NCBI RefSeq assembly: GCF_029846175.1
Contig: NZ_JARWAC010000017.1
Span: 62,001-126,000, forward strand
Origin: Sphaerisporangium sp. TRM90804
GTDB lineage: Bacteria > Actinomycetota > Actinomycetes > Streptosporangiales > Streptosporangiaceae
Reading direction: 5' to 3'
Length of the DNA stretch: 64,000 nucleotides
Part shown: piece after piece, positions 8,173-14,801 of the stretch
Layout: every line of letters starts with the position of its first letter
Numbering within the stretch: the stretch's first letter is position 1
Program-made: the position numbers and the translations under genes
Notes under the pieces: model-generated
Seen by the model: only the letters and a program-made list of their open reading frames with translations
Database searches by the model: none
Told to the model about the DNA's origin: nothing

Positions 8173-9083
8173 GCGCTCTCGGACGTACCGGGCCCGCCGA
8201 GGTGTGACATCTTCTCGGGATTGGCGAGGAGGTACACCGTCCGCACGACGCCGTCGGCCACCACCAGCGAGATCATCGCGATCGCCCGGCCCTCCGCGGT
8301 GAGGACGACCGCGGGGCCGCCGTTGACGTCGGCGATCTCGACGGTGTACCCGGCCGACTCCGGCAGGCCGGCGGAGGCCAGGAACCGCCGGGCGCCCCGC
8401 TCGGACGCGATCGTGACCAGGAACCGCGCCACCCCGGCCGCGCCCCGCAGGACGCGCAGCGGCGCCCTGACCTTCCCGCCGCCGTCGCCGACCAGCTTCA
8501 CGTCGTCGGCCAGCAGTCGCAGCAGCCCGTCCAGGTCGCCTTCGGAGCAGGCCTGGATGAACCGCTCGGTGACCTCGCGACGTTCGGCCCGGCCGACGTC
8601 GAAGCGCGGCCTGCGCTCGCGCACGTGCTCGCGCGCCCGGCGGGCGAGCTGCCGCGTGGCGGGCTCGGCCCGGCCGATCACCTCGCCGATCTCGGCGAAG
8701 GGCATGCCGAACGCCTCGCGCAGGACGAACACCGCCCGTTCCAGCGGCGACAGCGTCTCCAGCACCACCAGCAGGGCCAGGTCGACCGAGTCGGCCAGCT
8801 CCACGTGCTCGGACAGGTCGGCCTCGGTGCTGACCGGCTCGGGAAGCCACGGGCCGACGTAGGCCTCGCGGCGCGCCTTCACCGCCCTGAGCCGGTCGAT
8901 GGCGAGCCGCCCGGTGACGCGCACCAGGAACGCCCTGGGGTCGGCGACCCCCGCGGCGTCCACCCGCGACCAGCGCAGCCACGCCTCCTGGACGACGTCC
9001 TCGGCGTCGGCGACGCTGCCCAGGATGCGGTACGCGACCCCGGCGAGCACCCGGCGGTGCTCCTCGAAGATTTCAACGGACAT
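8169..9083 (-). CDS. ECF41-family RNA polymerase sigma factor with SnoaL-like C-terminal domain
   Basis: A 304-residue protein. Region sigma2 spans about residues 5-70, with a DAEDVVQEAWLRW segment; sigma4 spans about 103-155. A C-terminal SnoaL-like extension follows. It carries all three ECF41 hallmarks: WLPEP at 79-83 between sigma2 and sigma4, DGGGK at 200-204, and NPEKM near the end (288-292; the family form is NPDKL). In ECF41 proteins the extension modulates activity in place of a separate anti-sigma factor. It heads a two-gene operon with the FAD oxidoreductase. The upstream DNA carries an ECF41-type promoter, indicating autoregulation. Often annotated SigJ-like. Confidence 0.9.
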   Translation of the reverse strand: MSVEIFEEHRRVLAGVAYRILGSVADAEDVVQEAWLRWSRVDAAGVADPRAFLVRVTGRLAIDRLRAVKARREAYVGPWLPEPVSTEADLSEHVELADSVDLALLVVLETLSPLERAVFVLREAFGMPFAEIGEVIGRAEPATRQLARRAREHVRERRPRFDVGRAERREVTERFIQACSEGDLDGLLRLLADDVKLVGDGGGKVRAPLRVLRGAAGVARFLVTIASERGARRFLASAGLPESAGYTVEIADVNGGPAVVLTAEGRAIAMISLVVADGVVRTVYLLANPEKMSHLGGPGTSESA

Positions 9084-9092
9084 GTCTCCCCA

Positions 9093-9120
9093 GACGGATC
9101 GCCACCGGACCAGCGTGACA
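9093..9120 (-). promoter_or_regulatory. ECF41-type autoregulatory promoter
   Basis: Read on the minus strand, TGTCACG (9120-9114) is followed after 17 bases by CGTC (9096-9093), ten bases before the sigma factor ATG. The known ECF41 promoter is TGTCACA, about 16 bases, then CGTC. The match has one substitution in the -35 and one extra spacer base. Confidence 0.75.
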
Positions 9121-9191
9121 TCGCCCCGGTGGCCGCCGCACCCGGCTCCCGCGACGGGGTTCGCGGTTTCCGCGCGGCGGCCGGGTTCCTA

Positions 9192-9197
9192 TAGACT
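9192..9197 (+). promoter_or_regulatory. Putative -10 of the first tRNA-Ala gene
   Basis: TAGACT, within CTATAGACT, lies about 16 bases before the mature tRNA 5' end, leaving a short leader. A convincing -35 is not visible. Confidence 0.4.
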
Positions 9198-9212
9198 GTG
9201 CGGGCATCGCAA

Positions 9213-9285
9213 GGGGCTATAGCGCAGTTGGTAGCGCGCCTCCATGGCATGGAGGAGGTCTGGGGTTCGAATCCCCATAGCTCCA
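9213..9285 (+). tRNA. tRNA-Ala (anticodon GGC), copy 1
   Basis: The cloverleaf reads directly. Acceptor strand GGGGCTA pairs with TAGCTCC (one G-T), the D stem is GCGC/GCGC, the anticodon stem CCTCC/GGAGG encloses loop ATGGCAT with anticodon GGC, and the T arm is TGGGG-TTCGAAT-CCCCA. The discriminator is A and CCA is not encoded. An identical gene lies at 14688-14760. Confidence 0.95.
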
Positions 9286-9312
9286 CCCCTTCCCTTCCTT
9301 GATCGACCACGT

Positions 9313-9915
9313 GTGAACGCCGGGGAGTTCGTGGAGTCACAGGCCCCGCGGCGAGCCGGGCAGCGGCCGCCCGGCCCGATCGTCCGCCGCACACTGCCCA
9401 CCGAGCCGTCCGTCCGCGCCTCCGCGTCGCTCTTCGTCGCCGAGGCCGAGCGGCAGGGCCTGCGCGCGGGGCGGCGCATGCTCTTCGTCGGGCCCGAGCC
9501 CGCCGCCGCCCACGTGGCCGAGGCGCTCGGCGTCCGGCCGGGGGAGCCGGTGCTGGCGCGGCGCAAGCTGCTGCTCGCCGACGACGTCCCGGTACGCGTG
9601 GCCACCAGCTTCTTCCGGCTCGACCTCTTCGAGGGCACCCCGCTCGGCGATCCCGGCTTCGTCCGCCCGAGCCTGCAGGCCGGCATCGAGGCCCTCGGCC
9701 ACCGCTTCGGGCACGCCGAGGAGTACCTGATCGCCCGCCCGCCCACCGCCCCGGAGGCCGAGACCCTCCTGCTCGACGCGGGGGAGTGGGTGGTGCAGAT
9801 CGTCCGCACCGGGTACGCGGCCGGCGGCACGCCGATCCACACGCTGGAGACCATCTGTGCCGCCTCCCGCCACGTGTTCCCCGTCACCCAGGTCACCGGC
9901 GCCGACGAGTTCTGA
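9313..9915 (+). CDS. Orphan UTRA ligand-binding domain (GntR/HutC regulator lacking its HTH)
   Basis: About 200 residues from a GTG at 9313. From roughly residue 17 it resembles the UTRA domain of HutC-type GntR regulators: a FVGPEPAAAHVAEALGV segment, then LARRKLLLADDVPVRVATSF and a late RTGYAAGGTPIHTLETI strand, which corresponds to the usual 'YDAxGRPVE' region. The N-terminal winged-helix domain that should precede it is absent: upstream sequence is the tRNA-Ala gene, 28 bases away. It may be a truncated regulator, a stand-alone ligand sensor, or a decaying remnant. The start is uncertain and no clear ribosome site is seen. Confidence 0.6.
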   Translation: MNAGEFVESQAPRRAGQRPPGPIVRRTLPTEPSVRASASLFVAEAERQGLRAGRRMLFVGPEPAAAHVAEALGVRPGEPVLARRKLLLADDVPVRVATSFFRLDLFEGTPLGDPGFVRPSLQAGIEALGHRFGHAEEYLIARPPTAPEAETLLLDAGEWVVQIVRTGYAAGGTPIHTLETICAASRHVFPVTQVTGADEF

Positions 9916-10046
9916 CCGCCGCCGCCCGGCGCGGCGGCCGGCGGGCTTCCTGACAGGAGTCGTCAACAGGGCGGGACGTGCCCGGTTCCCGTTCCGCCCG
10001 GTGAATCGGGTGGCCGCGGGAAACGGCCGTTGGCACACTGACCGGC

Positions 10047-10865
10047 ATGTGGACCTTCACCGGCGACTTCGAGAACCTCCCACGCGCGGCGCAGGCATGG
10101 CTGCGCCGCGACCCCGTGCGCAACACGGTGCCGATCACCGTCCTGCGCGGCATGGGCGAGGGGCTGTGGAACCGCGACATCCTGCTCGGCTGGCTCACCG
10201 AGGGCGCCGAGGTGACCGGGGTCGTGCTGCACACCCCGCCCTACCCCGTCCTGCTGTCCGACCTGCCGGTCGGCGCGGTGCCGTCGCTCGCCGAGGAGCT
10301 GCGCGGACGCGAGGTGCCGGGCGTGAGCGGGCCGCTGGCCCAGGCCGAGGCCTTCCTGACGGCCTCGGGGCGCGAGGAGAAGGGGCGGACGTCCCAGCGT
10401 CTCTACCGGCTGGACGGCCTCAGGATCCCCCGGCTGGAGGGCCGCGTGCGCTCCGGCGGCCCCGAGGACACCGAGCCGGCCCTCGAATGGATGACCGCCT
10501 TCCAGGCGGAGGCCGTGGCCCACTCCGCGGAGCGAGACCTGGAGCCGCAGGTGAAGCACCGCCTCCACCAGGGCGAGCTGGTGTTCTGGGAGCGGGACGG
10601 GCGCGCGGTCGCGATGGCGGGCTTCTCCCGGCCGGTCGGCGGGATGTCGCGCATCGGGCCGGTGTACACCCCGCCTGAGCTGCGCGGTCGCGGCCACGGC
10701 ACGGCCGTCGCCTACGCGGCCACGCGCGCCGCACAAGAGGCCGGCGCTCACCTCCTGCTGCTGTTCACCGACCTGGCCAACCCGACGTCCAACTCCATCT
10801 ACCAGGCCCTCGGCTACCGCCCCGTCGGCGACTACGCCGCCATCATGTTCACCCCGGACCGCTGA
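10047..10865 (+). CDS. GNAT family N-acetyltransferase
   Basis: A 272-residue protein. The C-terminal half is a GNAT fold: the acetyl-CoA pyrophosphate loop is ELRGRGHGTAVAYAA (R213-G218), preceded by SRIGPVYTPPE and followed by LFTDLANPTSNSIYQALGYRPV, the typical motif-B helix and strand. The N-terminal 130 residues resemble the partner domain of long actinobacterial acetyltransferases. The possible -10 CACACT ends 7 bases before the ATG, suggesting a leaderless transcript. The acceptor substrate is unknown. Confidence 0.8.
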   Translation: MWTFTGDFENLPRAAQAWLRRDPVRNTVPITVLRGMGEGLWNRDILLGWLTEGAEVTGVVLHTPPYPVLLSDLPVGAVPSLAEELRGREVPGVSGPLAQAEAFLTASGREEKGRTSQRLYRLDGLRIPRLEGRVRSGGPEDTEPALEWMTAFQAEAVAHSAERDLEPQVKHRLHQGELVFWERDGRAVAMAGFSRPVGGMSRIGPVYTPPELRGRGHGTAVAYAATRAAQEAGAHLLLLFTDLANPTSNSIYQALGYRPVGDYAAIMFTPDR

Positions 10866-10927
10866 GGCGTCCTGCCCCGGCCGATCGAAGGGAGTAGCCG
10901 GCACCCCCTAAAGTTAGGCCCCGAGTA

Positions 10928-10979
10928 TCAACTGACTTCCTGACTGCAGTTGACTTAGTAGGTAATATTCCCTTTATCT
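10928..10979 (+). promoter_or_regulatory. AT-rich promoter with overlapping inverted repeat before the methyltransferase
   Basis: A -35 TTGACT at 10950-10955 and a -10 TTATCT at 10974-10979 (18-base spacer) sit in an unusually AT-rich patch. The inverted repeat TCAACTG (10928-10934) / CAGTTGA (10947-10953) overlaps the -35 and would suit a repressor. Confidence 0.5.
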
Positions 10980-11017
10980 ACTGGAGCACCATAACCGCTC
11001 AGCGTGGGGTGGATGGA

Positions 11018-11671
11018 ATGTCAGCGGATTGCTCACGTCCGGCACACCGGGTCGCGCAAGCTGAGGCCTTCGACCGGATCGGCGAACGGTACGACGAGGC
11101 GTTCCCCTACAAAGGAGGGCAGATCGCCTCTGGCGAGTGGGTGTTGCGGCGGCTCCGCCCAGGCGCACGGGTCCTCGACGTCGGGTGCGGCACCGGCCTG
11201 CCCACGGCCAAGCAGTTCACCGACGCCGGGTGCGAGGTCACCGGCATCGACATCTCGCCCGTGATGCTATCGCTCGCGGGCAAGCACGTGCCGGACGCCG
11301 ACCTCCGCGAGGTCGACATCGTCGAGCTGGACGGGAGCCTCGGCCGGTTCGACGCGATCGTGGCCTTCTTCTCGCTCTCGATGCTGCGCAGGGACGAGAT
11401 CATGTCCTCGCTCCTGCGGTTCCACGAGCTGCTCGTCCCCGGCGGCTGGCTCGCCGTCGGCATGGTCGAGATGGACGTCGACGAGGCGCCCGTCCGCGTC
11501 CTGGACACCGCCATGAGGATCACCGGATACGCCCGCTACGCGCTGCGGGCCGTCGTCGAGGAGGCCGGTTTCAGCGTGCGCGAGCAGATGGACCTCGCGT
11601 ACATTCCCGCCTCGGACGACGAGCCGATGGAAATGCAGCTCTTTCTCAACTGCCGCAGAAACACCTTCTGA
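11018..11671 (+). CDS. Class I SAM-dependent methyltransferase
   Basis: About 217 residues. Motif I is VLDVGCGTGLPTAKQF, the acidic post-I residue appears in VTGIDISPVML, and a motif IV-like stretch FDAIVAFFSLSML and motif VI region LLVPGGWLAVGMVEM follow. It resembles Methyltransf_11/25 small-molecule enzymes. The ATG at 11018 is preferred because GGTGGATGG precedes it; a GTG at 11009 is in the same frame. The gene is monocistronic and has its own AT-rich promoter. The substrate is not deducible. Confidence 0.75.
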   Translation: MSADCSRPAHRVAQAEAFDRIGERYDEAFPYKGGQIASGEWVLRRLRPGARVLDVGCGTGLPTAKQFTDAGCEVTGIDISPVMLSLAGKHVPDADLREVDIVELDGSLGRFDAIVAFFSLSMLRRDEIMSSLLRFHELLVPGGWLAVGMVEMDVDEAPVRVLDTAMRITGYARYALRAVVEEAGFSVREQMDLAYIPASDDEPMEMQLFLNCRRNTF

Positions 11672-11732
11672 CGGTTGATCCCCGGTGACGGCGCGCGGGG
11701 CGCCGTGACCGCGGAACGGGCGCGCGCCCGGC

Positions 11733-12341
11733 TCACGTCAGGGCGGCGAAGGCTCCCGCGCCGATGAGGGCGATCGCCCAGGCGAAGTCCAGGTTGAACC
11801 ACGCCTTGCGGAGCACCGCGACGCCCAGGCGCTCGTAGACGACAACCGCCAGCACCGTCGTGGCCGCCAGCATGGCGGCGGTGTGCACGGCCGTGAACAG
11901 CAACGTCTGCTGGGTGAGCGCGAGCACGGCATGGCCGCCGTGGCCGCCGGACAGCGCGACCGGCAGCAGCATGAGCCCGGCCCCGTGCGCCGTCGCCATG
12001 AGGAACGACCAGCCCGCGAGCTGCGGACCGGTGACGCGCATGCCCACCCAGCGGGGATGGCGCCGCCGCACGAGCCGCCACACGCCGAAGCCGCACACCA
12101 GCGCCGCCACGCCGTACGACACCGCCCTGGGCGGCGCGGCGACCCGCGCGGCCGACACGAGCGCGAGCGTGACCAGCACCGACGCCGCGTGGCCGAGCAC
12201 GATCGGCGGCAGCGCCCTCAGCACCGCGCGGCGCGATCTGTCCTGCAGGCCGAGCGCGACGGCGAACAGCCACCCCATGGCCGGGTTCAGGCCGTGGAAG
12301 GCGCCGAACCCGGCCAGGATCAGCCACTGCGTCAGGTCCAT
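11733..12341 (-). CDS. Polytopic membrane protein, HupE/cation-transporter-like, linked to SBP56
   Basis: A 202-residue protein with about six hydrophobic helices. The first helix holds FGAFHGLNPAMGWLFAVALG, with a conserved-looking H-x-x-N-P-A; a later helix has ATAHGAGLMLLPVAL, and another FTAVHTAAMLAA. Intramembrane His residues of this sort are seen in HupE/UreJ and nickel-cobalt type proteins, but a firm family call cannot be made. It starts 11 bases after the SBP56 stop, so the two form an operon. Supplying or moving a metal for the SBP56 enzyme is inference only. Confidence 0.6.
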   Translation of the reverse strand: MDLTQWLILAGFGAFHGLNPAMGWLFAVALGLQDRSRRAVLRALPPIVLGHAASVLVTLALVSAARVAAPPRAVSYGVAALVCGFGVWRLVRRRHPRWVGMRVTGPQLAGWSFLMATAHGAGLMLLPVALSGGHGGHAVLALTQQTLLFTAVHTAAMLAATTVLAVVVYERLGVAVLRKAWFNLDFAWAIALIGAGAFAALT

Positions 12342-12352
12342 GAGGCGGCCGG

Positions 12353-13750
12353 TCAGGGGTAGCAGAAGGAGTCGGAGGAGGAGTCGCCGCCCTGCAGCCT
12401 GACCTGGTGCGGGCGGCGGCCGTCCTCGGCGAGGTCCACCAGGAAGTCCGGGTCGAGCGTCAGGGATCCGTCGTCGGCGATGTCCACCTTGGCCAGCCAG
12501 CCGGAGACGCCTTCGGGGTAGAAGACGTCGTCCCAGGAGCGGTAGAGGGAGTTGGTGAAGTAGACCCGCCGGCCGTCCCTGCTGACCTCTACCATCTGCG
12601 GCCCGCCGTTCCTGGCGACGCCGGCCGTGCCGGGGTGCGGGTCTCGCCGGGCGATGCCCCCGACGCGCACCGAGCCGGTCTGGCGGGGGGCGAGCGGGTC
12701 GGACACGTCGTAGGCGAGCAGCTCGCCGGTGCCCCACGCCGAGATGAGCAGGATGCGGTCGTCCAGGGTGAGCGAGATGTCGCCGACCAGCGGCGGCACC
12801 GCGCCGAACTGCTTGAGCGGCGCGGGGAGCAGGCCGGGGTCGGCGGGCTCCGCCGGGATGGTGATGGTCTTGCGCGCCTTCCAGGTGCCCTCGTCGAGGT
12901 ACCAGGTGAAGATGTTCGCGGACAGGTCCTCGACGCTGATCACGGTGTTGACGAACCCGTGCGTCTTGGTCGGGTCGTGGGCCGGGCGCAGCTCCAGGGC
13001 CATCTGGTGCTGGTCGCCGAGGTCGATCTCTCGCAGGTGGGTGCGCTTGCGCAGGTCCCACACGTGCAGCCGGTGGCCGTACTTCCGGCCGAGCAGCAGG
13101 TCGAGGTCGGGGCCGGCCTCGATCATGTTCGGCGTGCCCCACTCGCTGCTGATCATGGTGTCGTGGCCGAGGTGCCACCAGAAGTCGTAGTGCAGCCGCT
13201 GCGGCCCCCGGTCGGCCTCCCAGGGGCCGATCGGCTCGAACGTGTCGTGGTCGAGCATGAACACCCCGCCCGGCGCGTCGCCGTCCACGTTCCCGAGGGC
13301 GCTGACGTAGATGGCGTCGGTGCCGCAGTGCACGGTGTGCGGGCGGCTGTAGCCGGTGCGCTCGAAGATCGTCTCCGGCTCGATCGTCTTGACCAGCCGG
13401 GGGCGCGCGGGGTCGTCCTTGACGTCGAAGACGTAGACGCGCGAGGAGCGCAGCCCCGGCACCACGAGGTAGCGGCGCTCGACGTGCGGGTGCGGTGCGT
13501 ACGGGCACAGCGCGGCGCTGCAGACGTTCCACCCGAAATGGTGCAGTTCGTCGCCGGCCACCGGCATGTCCTGGACGTCGACGATGGTGCCGTACGCCGG
13601 AGAGCCGGGATCGAGGTCGACCGTCGCCAGCCCGTCGGGCCTGCCGTCGCCCCGCGCGTCGAGCAGCGCGACGTACGCGAGCCGTTCGCGCGGAGCCCGC
13701 ATGGCCTCCCGCGGCGACGGATAGAAGGTGGGATCCGGCTGGACGAGCAT
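12353..13750 (-). CDS. Selenium-binding protein 56 family (methanethiol oxidase type)
   Basis: A 465-residue protein, matching the family length of about 470. Typical stretches are HHFGWNVCSAALCP, the region equivalent to the Cys-containing GWNTCSS motif of human SELENBP1, then RPHTVHCGTDAIYVSALGN, DFWWHLGHDTMISSEWGTPN and YFTNSLYRSWDDVFYPEG. Characterised relatives are beta-propeller enzymes oxidising methanethiol to formaldehyde, H2O2 and sulfide, with copper reported in bacterial MtoX. The ATG at 13750 has AAAGGGGA upstream. No signal peptide is visible, unlike periplasmic MtoX. It leads an operon with the membrane protein. Confidence 0.85.
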   Translation of the reverse strand: MLVQPDPTFYPSPREAMRAPRERLAYVALLDARGDGRPDGLATVDLDPGSPAYGTIVDVQDMPVAGDELHHFGWNVCSAALCPYAPHPHVERRYLVVPGLRSSRVYVFDVKDDPARPRLVKTIEPETIFERTGYSRPHTVHCGTDAIYVSALGNVDGDAPGGVFMLDHDTFEPIGPWEADRGPQRLHYDFWWHLGHDTMISSEWGTPNMIEAGPDLDLLLGRKYGHRLHVWDLRKRTHLREIDLGDQHQMALELRPAHDPTKTHGFVNTVISVEDLSANIFTWYLDEGTWKARKTITIPAEPADPGLLPAPLKQFGAVPPLVGDISLTLDDRILLISAWGTGELLAYDVSDPLAPRQTGSVRVGGIARRDPHPGTAGVARNGGPQMVEVSRDGRRVYFTNSLYRSWDDVFYPEGVSGWLAKVDIADDGSLTLDPDFLVDLAEDGRRPHQVRLQGGDSSSDSFCYP

Positions 13751-13794
13751 GATGTCCCCTTTCGGCGGTGCCGGCCTGTGGGCGATCTGACAAC

Positions 13795-13811
13795 CCCTAT
13801 ATCTTGTAGGG
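13795..13811. promoter_or_regulatory. Inverted repeat overlapping the SBP56 promoter
   Basis: CCCTA (13795-13799) and TAGGG (13807-13811) flank seven bases, giving a 17-bp dyad. On the minus strand it covers the likely -10 (AAGATA) of a promoter whose -35 is TGGACA about 17 bases upstream. A regulator binding here would block SBP56 transcription. Confidence 0.5.
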
Positions 13812-14022
13812 AATTGGTGCTTTGTCCAGAGTGAGTCGGGCTCGCTTTCGATCGCGTCGCGAACACGTCTCGGCTCTCGCAACCGGCTGCCCCGGCGGGC
13901 GGGAACACGCGTAGCCTGACCCGGGCGATCCGTTCCCCCGGGGGGATCACGGACGCCGACCATCATGGGGCACGGGGTCTCGCCGGCGCGGGGGGCGACG
14001 CTCCGCAGGCGAAGGGTGCGAG

Positions 14023-14604
14023 ATGGTAGATACGGAACAGATGCCAAGGCTGCTGGCCAAGGCGTCAGTGGGGACGTCCGCGGTGGTACGCGGCATCGAG
14101 CCGGCCTCGTTCGGCGAGCCGACGCCGTGCGCCAAGTACGACGTGCGAGCCCTGCTCAACCACCTGTTCGGCGTGATCGTCATGTTCCATTCGCTCGCGC
14201 GCAAGGAGGAGGTCCCCGAGGGCCTGCTGCAGGCCGACCACCTCCACGGCGACTGGGCCACCGGATTCGAGAAGGCCACCGAGCGGCTGGTCGAGTTGTG
14301 GAGCGATCCCGAGGCGTACGAGGGCGTCACGCCGACGCTCGGCGTGCCCGCCTCCATCGCCGCCCAGATGGCGCTGATCGACCTCGTCGTCCACGGCTGG
14401 GACCTCAGCCGCGCCACCGGCCTGCCGTACACGGTTGACGACGAGCTGGTGCGGGCGGTCACCGCGCTGATGGAGCGCATGGGCGACCAGGCCCGGCAGA
14501 TGGGCGTCTTCGGCGCGGCCGTGCCCGTGCCCGAGACGGCCCCGGCCTTCGACCGGGCGCTCGGCCTGAGCGGCCGCGACCCGCGGTGGTCGCCTCCCGC
14601 GTGA
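14023..14604 (+). CDS. TIGR03086-type metal-binding DinB-like protein (maleylpyruvate isomerase N-domain family)
   Basis: A 193-residue protein with the four-helix-bundle DinB/MDMPI pattern: PTPCAKYDVRALLNHLFG carries the first metal-ligand His, and LIDLVVHGWDLSRATG the C-terminal His. The family commonly uses mycothiol or similar thiols, or acts as a metal-dependent transferase, in actinomycetes. The specific reaction here is unknown. The start follows GAAGGG. It is divergent from SBP56 and precedes the second tRNA-Ala. Confidence 0.75.
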   Translation: MVDTEQMPRLLAKASVGTSAVVRGIEPASFGEPTPCAKYDVRALLNHLFGVIVMFHSLARKEEVPEGLLQADHLHGDWATGFEKATERLVELWSDPEAYEGVTPTLGVPASIAAQMALIDLVVHGWDLSRATGLPYTVDDELVRAVTALMERMGDQARQMGVFGAAVPVPETAPAFDRALGLSGRDPRWSPPA

Positions 14605-14637
14605 GCCGGGCGGTTCCGACCGTCGGGCGAGGTCCGA

Positions 14638-14682
14638 TACACTGGCGTGGCGCGACGCGGCCGAAGGTTCGGTGCGCCACGC
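14638..14682 (+). promoter_or_regulatory. Promoter and leader hairpin of the second tRNA-Ala gene
   Basis: TACACT at 14638-14643 is a likely -10. Between it and the tRNA, GCGTGGCGC (14645-14653) pairs perfectly with GCGCCACGC (14674-14682), giving a nine-bp stem in the 5' leader that RNase P would remove. The first copy lacks this hairpin. Confidence 0.5.
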
Positions 14683-14687
14683 GACCA

Positions 14688-14760
14688 GGGGCTATAGCGC
14701 AGTTGGTAGCGCGCCTCCATGGCATGGAGGAGGTCTGGGGTTCGAATCCCCATAGCTCCA
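14688..14760 (+). tRNA. tRNA-Ala (anticodon GGC), copy 2
   Basis: Identical over its full 73 bases to the gene at 9213-9285, including anticodon GGC in loop ATGGCAT; CCA is not encoded. The identity extends one base upstream and four bases downstream. Confidence 0.95.
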
Positions 14761-14801
14761 CCCCCCTCACCCGCCGCGCCGGCGGGCTCGCGTGGCCCCG
14801 C

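Noticed and set aside
9213-14760. A classical integrated element between the two tRNA genes
   Set aside because: No integrase, excisionase, plasmid or phage gene lies inside; only the direct repeat and a truncated regulator suggest rearrangement.
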